From positions 1 to 60,383 of the forward strand of contig JAIMAN010000009.1 in the NCBI GenBank assembly GCA_023511915.1: a stretch of DNA of 60,383 bases, read 5' to 3'. A model generated the notes under the pieces. That model saw nothing but the letters and a program-made list of their open reading frames with translations. It was not told the DNA's origin and searched no databases. This document shows positions 24,125 to 32,835 of the stretch, one piece after another (position 1 is the stretch's first letter; the number at the start of each line of letters is the position of its first letter). This DNA is from Armatimonadota bacterium. Lineage in GTDB: Bacteria > Armatimonadota > Fimbriimonadia > Fimbriimonadales > GBS-DC. The position numbers were made by a program, and so were the translations under genes.

Positions 24125-24147
24125 GGGGCAGACCGCCGTGTCTGCCC
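24125..24147. repeat. GGGCAGAC...GTCTGCCC palindrome in a 200-base gene-free stretch
   Basis: GGGCAGAC-6-GTCTGCCC within a gap of about 200 bases (24086-24291) that otherwise shows further short inverted repeats (CCGCGCGGGGG) but no gene. It looks like a dispersed repeat and may also end transcription from the decaying upstream gene. Confidence 0.5.
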
Positions 24148-24257
24148 TGCCTGTCTCTTCGTGCCACCCCTACCCGAACAACTCCCGCGCGGGGGATACG
24201 CCCTACCGCACCGCTGCTCCTCGGACAAGGGCGTAAGGATACTGCCAAGGGGTGGGT

Positions 24258-24281
24258 AGGAACTCTGCCTCGCCTCGCGAA
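24258..24281 (+). promoter_or_regulatory. Two-part AGGAA-N15-CGAA motif, gcvT copy
   Basis: GTAGGAACTC then CGAATC after 15 bases, the CGAA box ending 10 bases before the gcvT ATG. No other promoter or ribosome binding site is obvious. Confidence 0.6.
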
Positions 24282-24291
24282 TCACTGTCTT

Positions 24292-25368
24292 ATGCAACGC
24301 ACAGCACTCTACGCGGCGCACCTGCAGGCAGGCGGGCGCATGGTACCCTTCGCGGGCTGGGAGATGCCCGTGCAGTACGCGGGCATCCTGCAGGAGGTGC
24401 AAGCCGTGCGCCAACGCTGGAGCGTGTTCGATGTGAGCCACATGGCGCGCGCCTACTTCCGCGGCGCGGACGCCCGCGCGTTCCTGAGCCGCCTTGTGCC
24501 CTCCGACCTCGGCAAGGTCGCGCCGATGACGGGGCAATACACGGTGTTGACCAACGAGCGCGGCGGCGTCGTGGACGACATCATCCTCTACGAACGCGCG
24601 CCCGACGAGTACCTGATGGTGTTCAACGCCGCGAACCGCCAGAAAGACTTGGACTGGTTCCACCGCTGGCGGGGCGAGTGGGGCATGGGGGTGCAGATTG
24701 ACGACCAGACGGAGCAGACGGTGATGCTGGCGGTGCAGGGACCCGAGGCGACAGCGCGGCTGAGTGCGCTGCTGGACGCGCCTCTGGGCGAGACGCCGCG
24801 CTTCGGGGCGACCTTCATAGAGTGGCAGGGTGTGCGCCTGTTTGCTGCACGCACAGGCTACACAGGCGAGGACGGCTTCGAGCTGATTGCCCCTGCGGAG
24901 GCGGGCGTGCGCCTGTGGGACGCGCTGCTGGCGGCAGGGGCGACCCCGTGCGGGCTGGGCGCACGCGATGTGCTGCGCACCGAGGCGGGACTGCACCTGT
25001 ACGGGCACGAACTGACCGACGACACGAACCCTATCGAGGCGGGGCTGGGCTGGCTGGTGAGCGACCGCACCGACTACATCGGCGCGGCGGCGATTGCGCA
25101 GGCGAAGCAGCACGGCGTCGCCCGCAAACTGATGGGCGTCCGCCTCACCGAGCGTGGCGTGCCCCGCGAGGGCTACCCCGTATGCATCGACGGCGCGCCC
25201 GTCAGCACGCTGACCAGTGGCGTCTACTCGCCCACGCTGGAGCAAGGCATCGGCATGGCGTACCTGCCCACCGAGTACGCGAAAGCGGGCACGCCCTGCG
25301 CCGTCGAGATTCGCGGCAAAGCCATCCCCGCCGTCGTCAGCACACGCCGATTCCTGAAGGGGGGATGA
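24292..25368 (+). CDS. gcvT: Aminomethyltransferase (glycine cleavage T protein)
   Basis: Takes the aminomethyl group from lipoylated GcvH to tetrahydrofolate, releasing ammonia and methylene-THF. 358 residues with the family's [16 protein letters not shown] (about 20-35), SVFDVSHMA (about 44-52), catalytic-region Asp in VDDIILYE (about 100), YTGEDGFEL (about 190-198) and a C-terminal beta-barrel. Length is normal. The other glycine cleavage genes are not in the window. The esterase gene starts three bases after its stop, so the two share a transcript. Confidence 0.93.
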   Translation: MQRTALYAAHLQAGGRMVPFAGWEMPVQYAGILQEVQAVRQRWSVFDVSHMARAYFRGADARAFLSRLVPSDLGKVAPMTGQYTVLTNERGGVVDDIILYERAPDEYLMVFNAANRQKDLDWFHRWRGEWGMGVQIDDQTEQTVMLAVQGPEATARLSALLDAPLGETPRFGATFIEWQGVRLFAARTGYTGEDGFELIAPAEAGVRLWDALLAAGATPCGLGARDVLRTEAGLHLYGHELTDDTNPIEAGLGWLVSDRTDYIGAAAIAQAKQHGVARKLMGVRLTERGVPREGYPVCIDGAPVSTLTSGVYSPTLEQGIGMAYLPTEYAKAGTPCAVEIRGKAIPAVVSTRRFLKGG

Positions 25369-25371
25369 CTT

Positions 25372-26973
25372 GTGCAGGCGTTCGACCGCACGCACGACAC
25401 GCCCTACCCGCCGCGTGAGGCGCGGGTCGCCAGCCGCGCCCGCTGGGACGCCTTCGCGCGACGCCTGCGCGAGCATCTGCGCCTGTCGCTGGGGCTGACG
25501 CCGAGCCTGCCCGAACCGCCCCTGCGCGCCCTGCGGATGGAAGCGCATCGCGGCGACGGCTACCGCATCGAACGCTTCGCGCTGGAGACGCTGCCGGGCT
25601 TCTACCTGACGGGGAGCCTGTTTGTGCCCGACGCGCCCGCCGACACACGCGCCCCCGCCATGCTGCAACCGCACGGGCACTTCGAGCGAGGCAGGCTGAA
25701 CGAGGCAGATGTGCTACGCGCCGTCGCGCTGGCGCAGGCAGGCGTCTATGTGCTGTCCTACGATATGGTCGGCTACAACGACCAGTTCCAACTCCCGCAC
25801 TGGGGCGCGGAGCCGTTGGAGTGGCGGCGCTGGGGCTTCAGCCGCGCGGGACTGCAGACTTGGAACAGCCTGTGCGCGTTCGAGTGGCTGCGCCAGCAAC
25901 GGGCGATTGACCCGCAGCGCATCGGCTGCAGCGGGATTTCGGGCGGCGGCACGCAGACCTTCCTGCTGAGCGCGTTGGAGCCGCGCCTGAGTTGCGCCGC
26001 GCCCGTGAAGATGGTCTCCAGCGTCATGCAGGGCGGGTGCATCTGCGAGAACGCGCCGCTGCTACGCCTGTTCGCGGGCAACCCTGAGATTGCGGGGCTG
26101 ACCGCGCCGCGCCCGATGCTGCTGATCTCCGACGCAGGCGATTGGACGCGCGACATCCCCGAAGTGGTCGCGCCCTACCTGAAGCGCGTCTACGGGCTGT
26201 TCCACGCCGAGGAGCAGTTCGCGCACGCGCACTACAGCGAGGGGCATCAGTGGGGCGCGGAGCCGCGCCGCGCCTACTACGAGTGGGTTGCCCGTGTGTG
26301 GCGGCTGCCGCGCACGCCCCAAGACCCCGACCTGCACTGGGAGAGCCTTGTGCCCGCGCTGCGCGTGTGGGGCGACGCGCTGCCCAAGCCGAGCGACGCG
26401 CCGACTGGCGACGCTGTGCTGCGCCTGTACCAGCGGCTGGCGGGCGAGGCGGTGGCTCGCTGGCGACGCACGCGCCGCTTCGAGGCGGAGGCGCGCGCCG
26501 CGCTGCAAAGCATGCTGGGGCTGGAGCGCGTCGAGGACGCCCGCGACGACCCGCTGCCCGACTCATGGCAAGGTATGCTGCCCAGCCGACGCTACGCCCG
26601 CCTGGTGGTCGCGCTGGGTGAGGCGAGCGTGCGCCGCTGGCAACGGGACGGCTACGCCATCGTGCGCATGCCCGAACTGCCGCACCCCGCGCCCAAGACC
26701 GACTACGCCTACACCGCGACCTACAACCTGACGCCCGACACGGCGCGGGCGCGCGCGCTGCTGGGCGTCCTCCTGCGTCTCAAGCCGCGTGCGACGCGCC
26801 TTGCCGTCGCCGCGCAGGGCGCGTGGGCGACCCTCAGCGGGATTGCCTGCGCCCTCGCCCAAGTCCCGCTGGACGCGCCCAGCCTCGCCGAACCTGACCC
26901 GTTAGACCTGCCCTGCTACGACCGCCTCGGCGGCGCGGCGACCTTGCAACGCCTGACTCCTGCACCCGAATAG
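25372..26973 (+). CDS. Alpha/beta hydrolase, acetylxylan-esterase-like
   Basis: 533 residues. The alpha/beta-hydrolase core spans about 50-320: GSLFVPDAPADTRAPAML, SYDMVGYND (oxyanion side), nucleophile elbow GCSGISGGGTQT (Ser about 187), acid in ISDAGDW (about 248) and His in EGHQWG (about 287). This corresponds to the large abhydrolase/acetyl-xylan-esterase-type family. The remaining ~200 residues form a second, less conserved domain rich in Arg and Ala. There is no signal peptide, so it should act in the cytoplasm. The GTG start is preceded by GGGGG and lies three bases after gcvT. Confidence 0.75.
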   Translation: MQAFDRTHDTPYPPREARVASRARWDAFARRLREHLRLSLGLTPSLPEPPLRALRMEAHRGDGYRIERFALETLPGFYLTGSLFVPDAPADTRAPAMLQPHGHFERGRLNEADVLRAVALAQAGVYVLSYDMVGYNDQFQLPHWGAEPLEWRRWGFSRAGLQTWNSLCAFEWLRQQRAIDPQRIGCSGISGGGTQTFLLSALEPRLSCAAPVKMVSSVMQGGCICENAPLLRLFAGNPEIAGLTAPRPMLLISDAGDWTRDIPEVVAPYLKRVYGLFHAEEQFAHAHYSEGHQWGAEPRRAYYEWVARVWRLPRTPQDPDLHWESLVPALRVWGDALPKPSDAPTGDAVLRLYQRLAGEAVARWRRTRRFEAEARAALQSMLGLERVEDARDDPLPDSWQGMLPSRRYARLVVALGEASVRRWQRDGYAIVRMPELPHPAPKTDYAYTATYNLTPDTARARALLGVLLRLKPRATRLAVAAQGAWATLSGIACALAQVPLDAPSLAEPDPLDLPCYDRLGGAATLQRLTPAPE

Positions 26974-27009
26974 CCGTCGGCGGGGTACAATTGCCTTTGA
27001 GGTGCGCCT

Positions 27010-27348
27010 GTGCGACTGAGCGAATTCAAGCAACGAGTGGAAGCCGAGTTCGGACCGAACCTGCAGAATGCCACGCCCGCCAATGTGCGCGAGTTTCTCG
27101 ACAAACTCCAGCAGGAGGCGTGGGAGAATCAACGCCGCCACAGCGAACGCTACGAGATGCCTGTCGAAAACGCCCGCACTTACGAAGAGGTCATGAAGGA
27201 GTTTTTTATGGATGTGCTGGATTTGCCCGCCGAGCGCGCCGTGATGCTGCTGTGGACGCTTGCGCTTGACCTTACCTTCGCCGCGATTGAACACCAATAC
27301 TCGGAGGTGCTGGATCCGCTGTTTCGCGGCATGGACGACCCCGAATAG
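27010..27348 (+). CDS. Small helical protein of unknown function
   Basis: 112 residues, acidic and almost entirely helical, starting at a GTG with GAGGTG about 8 bases upstream and a TACAAT box at about 26987. No motif I recognise. Phe/Glu-rich stretches (YEEVMKEFFMDVLDLP) and a hydrophobic C-terminal helix (VMLLWTLALDLTFAAI) suggest a soluble helical bundle with a buried core. Its neighbour downstream is another small unknown protein. Confidence 0.55.
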   Translation: MRLSEFKQRVEAEFGPNLQNATPANVREFLDKLQQEAWENQRRHSERYEMPVENARTYEEVMKEFFMDVLDLPAERAVMLLWTLALDLTFAAIEHQYSEVLDPLFRGMDDPE

Positions 27349-27432
27349 CCGAATCCCGTATTCCGTCCAGTGCAGAGCCTCCCCGAATCGGGCAGAATCT
27401 CCCATAGCAACACCATTTGGGGAGGCTGCGCT

Positions 27433-27651
27433 ATGTCTTTCAAGGACGCACAGCAGTATGTCGGGATGGAGTGCGTGATCGCTTGGCGCGATCGGCGCGG
27501 GGATGTGCAAGAGCGGAACCTGTTCGTGTCGGATGTGACCTTTGTGCCGCTGTACGGCATCTGCCTGATTACCGACTACATGGAGATACGCCTGGATCGC
27601 GTGGTCAGTATCCGCGCGGTGGGCGAGGCAGCGGAGCCTGCTGCCGCTTAG
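27433..27651 (+). CDS. Small protein of unknown function
   Basis: 72 residues beginning MSFKDAQQYVGMECVIAW with GGGGAGG 8 bases upstream, which fixes the start although the frame is open earlier. The sequence looks like a compact beta-barrel (alternating hydrophobic strands, IAWRDRRGDVQ, VPLYGICLITDYMEIRLD), of a size similar to Sm-like or SH3-like folds, but this is only an impression. It precedes a weak GCGCGGCG/CGCCGCG hairpin at about 27677-27707 between convergent genes. Confidence 0.55.
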   Translation: MSFKDAQQYVGMECVIAWRDRRGDVQERNLFVSDVTFVPLYGICLITDYMEIRLDRVVSIRAVGEAAEPAAA

Positions 27652-27708
27652 GACGCCCCCAACGGGGAAGGAAGGGTGGCGCGGCGTGGGGCAATTCCCT
27701 GCGCCGCG

Positions 27709-28584
27709 TTAGACGCCCAATACGCCCTGCGCGTACAACTCGCGCACAATCACATCCTGCGGCGCGCGGTCGTTGCGTACCTGGATGTAGATGCCCCCAA
27801 TCCGTCGGCAGGCGGTCTGAATCGCCTCAATATGCGCCTTCAGCCTGCGCTGGTACTCTTGCAGCACGCCGCCCGTCGCCGTGATGTCGATCGCGTCGCC
27901 CGTCTCGGCGTCGATGAGTTTCAGATCGCCCTCCAGGTCGGGGTCTAACTCCACTTCCGAGAGAATATGCAGCAGCACGACCTCGTGTCGTCGGCTGCCC
28001 AGCGCGCGTAGCGCGTCGGGGAACGCCTCGTCCAGCCCGTCGGTCAACAGCAGCACCAGCCCGCTGGGCAGGTTCGCGTGCGCGAAGCGTTGCAGGGCGG
28101 CGACGAGATGCCTGCCTTCGGGTTGGCGCGTGCGCAGCCATTCCAGCAGGCGCGTGTAGGCGATCCTGCCGCGCAGCGGGCGCGTCTCGGCAGGCTGGTG
28201 GTGCAGCGCGGTCGGGTACACCGCGTCGCCTGCAATCAGCCCGATGTAGCCCAAGCACGCCGCCAGCGAACGCGCCGCGTCGAACTTCGTCGGCTCGCCA
28301 AACGCCATCGACGCCGAGCAGTCCACCAGCAGATGCAGGGGCAACTCCTGCTCGTCCTGATAGGTGCGCAGGTAGGCGCGATCCAACCGCGCGAGGATGT
28401 TCCAGTCCAAGTGGCGCAGGTCGTCGCCGGGAGTGTAGTGGCGGTAGTCGGCGAACTCGATGGAGATGCCCTTGCGCGGCGACAGTCGCTCGCCCCGTAT
28501 CGCCGCCGCGTGCGTCTTCTTGGGCTGGAACCGATACCGTTCCAACCGCCCCAGCACTTCGACCGAGACCCCGTCCCACGCCAT
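27709..28584 (-). CDS. DUF58 domain protein
   Basis: 291 residues. Contains the DUF58 hallmark GERLSPRKGISIEFADYRHYTPGDDLRHLDWNILAR (conserved YxPGDDxRxxDW core at about 46-57) and then a von Willebrand A-like fold with a metal-site-like DCSASMAFG (about 88-96). Family members usually accompany a MoxR AAA ATPase and transglutaminase-type proteins; none is adjacent here. The ATG at 28584 has a TAGAAT box 6 bases upstream and no ribosome binding site, so the mRNA may be leaderless. Role unknown beyond probable chaperone-like or assembly function with MoxR. Confidence 0.88.
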   Translation of the reverse strand: MAWDGVSVEVLGRLERYRFQPKKTHAAAIRGERLSPRKGISIEFADYRHYTPGDDLRHLDWNILARLDRAYLRTYQDEQELPLHLLVDCSASMAFGEPTKFDAARSLAACLGYIGLIAGDAVYPTALHHQPAETRPLRGRIAYTRLLEWLRTRQPEGRHLVAALQRFAHANLPSGLVLLLTDGLDEAFPDALRALGSRRHEVVLLHILSEVELDPDLEGDLKLIDAETGDAIDITATGGVLQEYQRRLKAHIEAIQTACRRIGGIYIQVRNDRAPQDVIVRELYAQGVLGV

Positions 28585-28590
28585 GTTCTG

Positions 28591-28596
28591 ATTCTA
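28591..28596 (-). promoter_or_regulatory. -10 box TAGAAT, leaderless-type promoter
   Basis: TAGAAT 6 bases before the DUF58 ATG. The divergent TPR gene's own box lies 50 bases away. Confidence 0.45.
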
Positions 28597-28647
28597 CCCT
28601 GTGGGCTTCGCGTGCTGATGCGAACCAATTCCCCTGCGCCCGCCTGC

Positions 28648-28653
28648 CATAAT
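28648..28653 (+). promoter_or_regulatory. -10 box CATAAT, leaderless-type promoter
   Basis: CATAAT 6 bases before the ATG of the TPR lipoprotein gene; no ribosome binding site. Confidence 0.45.
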
Positions 28654-28659
28654 TAAGGC

Positions 28660-29430
28660 ATGCGATTCGTTGCGTGGTTGCTTGTGATTGGACTGGCGTT
28701 GGCGGGCTGCGGGCGCACGCAGCAGCAGGCGCAGCCCCAGAAGAGCCTGCTGGAGCAGGGCGTGCAGAAACTGGAGACGCGCGACTATGAGGGCGCGGCG
28801 ACGCTGTTCCAGCAGTATGTAGACCAGTCGCCCAGCCTCACCGTTGCCCTGCAAGAGGTGTACCGCGCCTACATGACGCGCCCCGAACGCCCCGCGGAGC
28901 AGGCGTATGCCTTTCTGGTGCAGTACGAGCCGCGCGCGGGCGAAATCCCCGTGCAGATAGACCGCGCGGGCTACTACCAAGTGCTGGGCACGCTCGCGTT
29001 CCTTGCGGGCAAACGCGACGAGTACGCCCGATGGTTCGAGAAAGCGCTGCAGTTAGACCCGCAGAACCACTTGGCGATGAACGACTACGCCTACGCGCTG
29101 GCGGAGGACGGGCGCGAGTTGGAGAAGGCGTTGCGCCTCGTGCGGCGGGCGATTGCGATCAAATCCAATGTCGGCGCGTACCACGACACGCACGGCTGGG
29201 TCCTCTACAAACTGGGGCGGTACGACGAGGCGTTGCGCGAGTTGCGCTTGGCGGTGCAGACCGCGCCCGACACGCCCGATTTGCGCTACCACCTCGCCGC
29301 CGTGTACGCGAAACTGGGGCGCAAGGACGACGCGCTCGTCGAGCTGGAGAAGGCACTCGCGCTCAAGCCTGGACACGAGCCGTCGCTGCAACTGCGCAAG
29401 GAGTTGCTGGGGGAGAAGGAGAAGCGGTAG
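28660..29430 (+). CDS. TPR-repeat lipoprotein
   Basis: 256 residues. The signal ends in the lipobox LALAGC (Cys at about residue 17), so the protein should be lipid-anchored outside the cytoplasmic membrane. Tetratricopeptide repeats follow: one around 35-68, and a clear run at about 120-250 with ALQLDPQNHLAMNDYAYALA, VGAYHDTHGWVLYKLGRYDE and YHLAAVYAKLGRKDDALVEL. Such proteins act as scaffolds in envelope machines such as pilus or secretion systems; no specific partner is evident. The dispersed repeat at 29442 follows its stop. Confidence 0.85.
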   Translation: MRFVAWLLVIGLALAGCGRTQQQAQPQKSLLEQGVQKLETRDYEGAATLFQQYVDQSPSLTVALQEVYRAYMTRPERPAEQAYAFLVQYEPRAGEIPVQIDRAGYYQVLGTLAFLAGKRDEYARWFEKALQLDPQNHLAMNDYAYALAEDGRELEKALRLVRRAIAIKSNVGAYHDTHGWVLYKLGRYDEALRELRLAVQTAPDTPDLRYHLAAVYAKLGRKDDALVELEKALALKPGHEPSLQLRKELLGEKEKR

Positions 29431-29441
29431 TTATCGCATAC

Positions 29442-29500
29442 TTTGGAGTGCGGAAGCGTTAGCTTCCGCAAACGCTGAAGCTGCGCTTCAGCACTCCAAA
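29442..29500. repeat. TTTGGAGTGC palindromic repeat, copy 1
   Basis: Outer inverted repeats TTTGGAGTGC and GCACTCCAAA enclose two inner hairpins (GGAAGC...GCTTCC and GCTGAAGC...GCTTCAGC), a cloverleaf-like 59-base unit. The same family occurs in frame inside the GT39 gene at 57202-57337. Here it lies between convergent genes. Confidence 0.8.
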
Positions 29501-29534
29501 AGGCTGGGTGAGCACACGATGCGGGCGAGGGCAC

Positions 29535-31064
29535 TCACACCCGCAACCCGCGACTGAGTTCGTCGGCGGTGTAGGCGGGGCGACCGCTGCACGCCAAGCG
29601 CGCCCCCGCCTGCCCGTGCAGGTAGACGCCTACTTGCGCAGCAGTTAGAGGCTCCAGCCCCTGCGCCAGCAGCCCCGCAATCGCGCCCGTCAGCACATCG
29701 CCCGACCCGCCCGTGCCCAGACTCGGCTCGGCGAACGGCGCGACCCACAGCCCCTCCTCGCCCGCAATCACCGTGTACGCGCCCTTCAGCACGCACACCG
29801 CGCGATACCGCTCGCGCAGCAACTCCGCGCTGCTGTAGCGGTCGTGCTGCACTTGGTGCGTCTCAATCTGCAGCAGGCGCGCCGCCTCGCCGGGGTGGGG
29901 CGTCAGCACCGTGTGCGTCGGCAGTGGGGTGTCCTTGCCCAGCCGCGCCAGCCAGTTCAGCCCGTCCGCGTCGATGACCAGCGGTCTATCGAGCGCGCGC
30001 CACGCCTCCAGCAGCTCCAGCATCGCCTTGCCGACGGTCTCGTGCCCGCCCAAGCCCGGTCCGAGCGCAAGTACGCCGAACCGCCCCAGCCGTTCGGCAA
30101 GCCACTGCACGCCCTGCGGGGTGAGCGCGCCCGTGTCGTCGTCGGGCAGCGGCAGCGTCATCACTTCGGGGTAAAAGCCCGCGACCTGCGGCTGGATACG
30201 CGCGGGCGTCGCGACCGTCGCCAGTCCCGCGCCCACCCGCAACGCCGAAATCGCCGTCAGCGCAGGCGCGCCCACCATCCCGACGCTCCCGCCCACCACC
30301 AGCACATGCCCGCGATACCCCTTGTGCGCGTCCAGCGGCAGGCAGGGCAGCCGCGCGAGCGTCTCCTGCTCGGTCAACAGCCGCGCCACACATGGCGTCG
30401 TCTCCAGTCGGCGCGGGGGAATGCCAATCGGCGCGATTGCCCACCGCCCGACGCAGTGCGCCCCGTCGTTTTGGAAAAAGCCCGCCTTCGGCAGCGCCAT
30501 CGTCACCGTGTAGGTCGCCCAAATCGCCGTGCCCAGCGCGACGCCCGTGTCGGCGTCCAGCCCCGACGGAATGTCCACCGCCACCACAGGGCGTCCTGCC
30601 CGATTCACGGCGTCGATCGTCGCACGCAGGGGCGGGCTGAGTTCGCCGCGTGCGCCGATGCCCAGCAGCGCGTCCACCAGCAGGTCTTCGTCGCGGAACA
30701 GCGCGGGGTCGGGCGCGTCGGGCAGCGGCAGCGCGGGGATGCCATACGCCTGCAGGATGCGCCACTGCGTCGCCGCGTCGCCGCGAAACTCGTCGGGGCT
30801 GTGCGCCAGCCACAGATGCACCTGCGCGCCCGCCTCATGCAAGTACCGCGCGACGACCATCCCGTCCCCGCCGTTATTGCCCTTGCCCGTCAGCACCGCC
30901 ACGCGCTTGCCCGCTATCGGCGCGAACCACTCCGCGATGCGCTGGAACACGCCGTAGCCCGCCCGCTCCATCAGCACCAGCGACGGGATGCTGTCCTCTT
31001 CGATGGCGGCGCGGTCTAACGCCCGCATCTGCTCCGTGTCGACGATCGGGATCCCGCGCATCAT
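29535..31064 (-). CDS. nnr: Bifunctional NAD(P)H-hydrate repair enzyme (epimerase/dehydratase)
   Basis: Repairs hydrated NADH/NADPH: the N-terminal YjeF_N domain epimerises NAD(P)HX and the C-terminal ribokinase-like domain dehydrates it using ATP or ADP. 509 residues. N-terminal motif GKGNNGGDGMVVARYLHEAG (about 55-74); C-terminal GPGLGGHETVG, ADGLNWLARL, HPGEAARLL and the nucleotide-site GTGGSGDVLTGAIAGLLA (about 445-462). The start is the ATG overlapping the stop of the pterin dehydratase gene (ATGA), giving a coupled two-gene metabolite-repair unit. The frame is open further upstream but without homology. Confidence 0.93.
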   Translation of the reverse strand: MMRGIPIVDTEQMRALDRAAIEEDSIPSLVLMERAGYGVFQRIAEWFAPIAGKRVAVLTGKGNNGGDGMVVARYLHEAGAQVHLWLAHSPDEFRGDAATQWRILQAYGIPALPLPDAPDPALFRDEDLLVDALLGIGARGELSPPLRATIDAVNRAGRPVVAVDIPSGLDADTGVALGTAIWATYTVTMALPKAGFFQNDGAHCVGRWAIAPIGIPPRRLETTPCVARLLTEQETLARLPCLPLDAHKGYRGHVLVVGGSVGMVGAPALTAISALRVGAGLATVATPARIQPQVAGFYPEVMTLPLPDDDTGALTPQGVQWLAERLGRFGVLALGPGLGGHETVGKAMLELLEAWRALDRPLVIDADGLNWLARLGKDTPLPTHTVLTPHPGEAARLLQIETHQVQHDRYSSAELLRERYRAVCVLKGAYTVIAGEEGLWVAPFAEPSLGTGGSGDVLTGAIAGLLAQGLEPLTAAQVGVYLHGQAGARLACSGRPAYTADELSRGLRV

Positions 31065-31339
31065 ACGAGTTGGTCGATCTGCTGTGCCAGTGCGAAGTCC
31101 TTCTCGGTCAGCCCGCCTGCCGAGTGGGTGCTTAGGCGTAGCGTCACCTGCTTGTAGCGGATGTCGATGTCGGGGTGGTGGTCGGCGCGTTCCGCCAGCA
31201 GCGCGACCTGCACCACAAACCCCATCGCCTCGCGAAAGTTGCGGAAGGTGAAGGTGCGCGTGATTTCGATGCCCTCGCGCGTCCACTGCGGCGCCCGTGC
31301 CAGATACCCTGCCAACTCCGCTTCGGGAATGCGTTCCAT
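31061..31339 (-). CDS. Pterin-4a-carbinolamine dehydratase-like protein
   Basis: 92 residues matching the PCD/DCoH fold: TFTFRNFREAMGFVVQVALL (helix with conserved Phe), then AERADHHPDIDIRYKQVTLRL, containing the active-site HHP motif (about 54-56), and a C-terminal TEKDFALAQQID. It dehydrates or recycles 4a-hydroxypterins; in bacteria lacking aromatic amino acid hydroxylases it also serves in folate or molybdopterin metabolism. Start at the ATG at 31339 by homology; a two-part promoter motif lies just upstream. Coupled to nnr. Confidence 0.9.
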   Translation of the reverse strand: MERIPEAELAGYLARAPQWTREGIEITRTFTFRNFREAMGFVVQVALLAERADHHPDIDIRYKQVTLRLSTHSAGGLTEKDFALAQQIDQLV

Positions 31340-31353
31340 AGCGACATGGGAGA

Positions 31354-31378
31354 TTCGGCGGGGGACGGGGGAGTTCCT
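31354..31378 (-). promoter_or_regulatory. Two-part AGGAA-N16-CGAA motif, pterin dehydratase copy
   Basis: GCAGGAACTC then CGAATC; the gap is 16 bases instead of the usual 15. The CGAA box lies 14 bases before the ATG. Confidence 0.5.
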
Positions 31379-31424
31379 GCAGCGAGAGTAGCACTCAATA
31401 GAACGCATGGCAGAGTCGTTATCT

Positions 31425-31503
31425 GCTTCTTGCAAGCGAGAGGCTTGCCACCCAGCAACTGCAGCGCTGGGAGTGTGGGCGTCCCGCCCGCAACAAGAGT
31501 CTT
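31425..31503. repeat. Cluster of short palindromes
   Basis: CTTGCAAGCGAGAGGCTTG, CCCAGCAACTGCAGCGCTGGG and GGGCGTCCCGCCC follow one another. They look like a dispersed repeat at the left border of the A/T-rich restriction-modification island. The rest of the 31340-31580 gap holds the island's promoter. Confidence 0.45.
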
Positions 31504-31549
31504 GTGAACTCGTGTTCTGTGTCTATGTTGTGGTGATTGGCATTTAGGT

Positions 31550-31571
31550 ATAATCCAGATGTGCAAGGAGG
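31550..31571 (+). promoter_or_regulatory. Promoter and ribosome binding site of the restriction-modification genes
   Basis: GGTATAATCC gives a -10 box at about 31550-31555 and AAGGAGG at 31565-31571 precedes the first ATG. This conventional leader differs from the leaderless style of the surrounding genes. Confidence 0.5.
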
Positions 31572-31580
31572 CAACGAACG

Positions 31581-31979
31581 ATGCAGGCATTAGTTCATGC
31601 GATTGCAACGGTTCAAGTGCGTATTCAGACACATGGTCCGCTGTACGCCAACAATGAGTATCAAACCCGCTATGGATTGATTGACCCGATACTTCGCGCG
31701 CTGGAATGGGATACAGTAAACCCTGACGATGTGCAAGTTGAATATCCTGTCGTAATCAATAACCAGAACAAAGCCGCTGATTACGTCTTACTGTGTCAAG
31801 GCAAGCCGCTTGTGGTCATCGAGGCGAAATCACTATCAACAAATCTTGCAGTTGCACGAGCTCAAGGATTTGTGTATTGCAGCAGTATCCGTGCACCTTA
31901 CCTGGTATGCACCGACGGCGATCACTGGGAGTTCTATGAAACACAGAGCAAGCAGCTTTTAATGCAATCAAAGATTTAG
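31581..31979 (+). CDS. HsdR-N-like nuclease domain protein, probably truncated
   Basis: 132 residues resembling the N-terminal nuclease domain of type I restriction subunits and related stand-alone proteins. NEYQTRYGLIDPILRALEWD is typical, and the PD-(D/E)XK core shows as AADYVLLCQGKPLVVIEAKS (Asp about 69, EAK about 81-83). Related proteins usually continue for another 50 or more residues, whereas this one stops in QLLMQSKI just before the next gene, so a truncation is likely. Low G+C like its two neighbours. It could be an accessory nuclease of the adjacent system or a remnant of another. Confidence 0.65.
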   Translation: MQALVHAIATVQVRIQTHGPLYANNEYQTRYGLIDPILRALEWDTVNPDDVQVEYPVVINNQNKAADYVLLCQGKPLVVIEAKSLSTNLAVARAQGFVYCSSIRAPYLVCTDGDHWEFYETQSKQLLMQSKI

Positions 31980-31986
31980 TCGCTAA

Positions 31987-32835
31987 ATGTTCTTGATGAA
32001 TGTGTATATCGTCCTTGCTTGGTATGTCTCGGCGAAAAAGCAGAACAGCACTCGGATAACTGACCAGAAGCTCGAGGGAGGGCATGTCAGGTCTAAAATC
32101 GAGGAAATTTTGCAGTATAAGATGGATGCTCATCACTGGAATCGGCAACACTTCGTCAACGAATTCATCCCCATCTACAGGAAGGCTATCGAGAGCTACG
32201 ATAAGATTGCACAGAGTCAGGGGGTTTCACTGCATAGCAGCAAGGTTCATGAAGATTTTATTCGGCATGTACGCTCTGAGACGCGGAAAGACACTTTAGA
32301 CCTTGAACGGTTCAAAGAGTTTTCGTTGATTCAATCGCAACGCTCTGCAATTACTGAAACCTCTACAGAACACAGGCTTGAACTGCGGGGCAGCTTTCCC
32401 AAGCCGCTATTCGAGATTGAGAACTACCTTGGAGGCAAGTACTACCTGACTGCAGATGAGGTGGAGTTTATCAACGAAGACGAAGTGATTATTAGGGAAA
32501 GCAAGAACACCACGCGAGGGGTTCTGCCTTCGACGAACGACATAAGAGACGGATTGTTCAAACTGCTCCTATACTCCCAGCTAAGCGAACTCTATTACGA
32601 GAATCGCCGTTTGCGCTTCGCCGCACAGATGCGCCTAACGGGCAAATTCTCTGGCGAACTATCTTTGCCTACACAAGAATCGCAATTGCACGACTTCCTT
32701 AGCCAGTTTCGTAGCAGCCGACAACGGAAATCTATCGAGCGCAAACTCACTTGGCTGAATCGTGAATTGGAACTGCTTGGGATACAGGCGATTTTGAGAG
32801 GAAACACCACATCCGTGGGAGGTGGCTCGCGATGA
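31987..32835 (+). CDS. Putative type II restriction endonuclease
   Basis: 282 residues, not related to a family I can name, but placed directly ahead of a DNA adenine methylase with a 4-base overlap, the usual type II arrangement. A nuclease-like core is visible: EVEFINEDEVIIRESKNTT, where ESK (about 169-171) fits the (D/E)XK end of a PD-(D/E)XK site after a beta-hairpin. The first ~45 residues look non-conserved and the true start may be the ATG at 32123 (MDAHHWNRQHFVNEFIP). Distinctly A/T-rich relative to flanking genes, suggesting recent transfer. Confidence 0.65.
   Translation: MFLMNVYIVLAWYVSAKKQNSTRITDQKLEGGHVRSKIEEILQYKMDAHHWNRQHFVNEFIPIYRKAIESYDKIAQSQGVSLHSSKVHEDFIRHVRSETRKDTLDLERFKEFSLIQSQRSAITETSTEHRLELRGSFPKPLFEIENYLGGKYYLTADEVEFINEDEVIIRESKNTTRGVLPSTNDIRDGLFKLLLYSQLSELYYENRRLRFAAQMRLTGKFSGELSLPTQESQLHDFLSQFRSSRQRKSIERKLTWLNRELELLGIQAILRGNTTSVGGGSR

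Noticed and set aside
24086-24291. Glycine riboswitch before gcvT
   Set aside because: No tandem aptamer-like cores were visible; the gap holds palindromic repeats and the two-part promoter motif.
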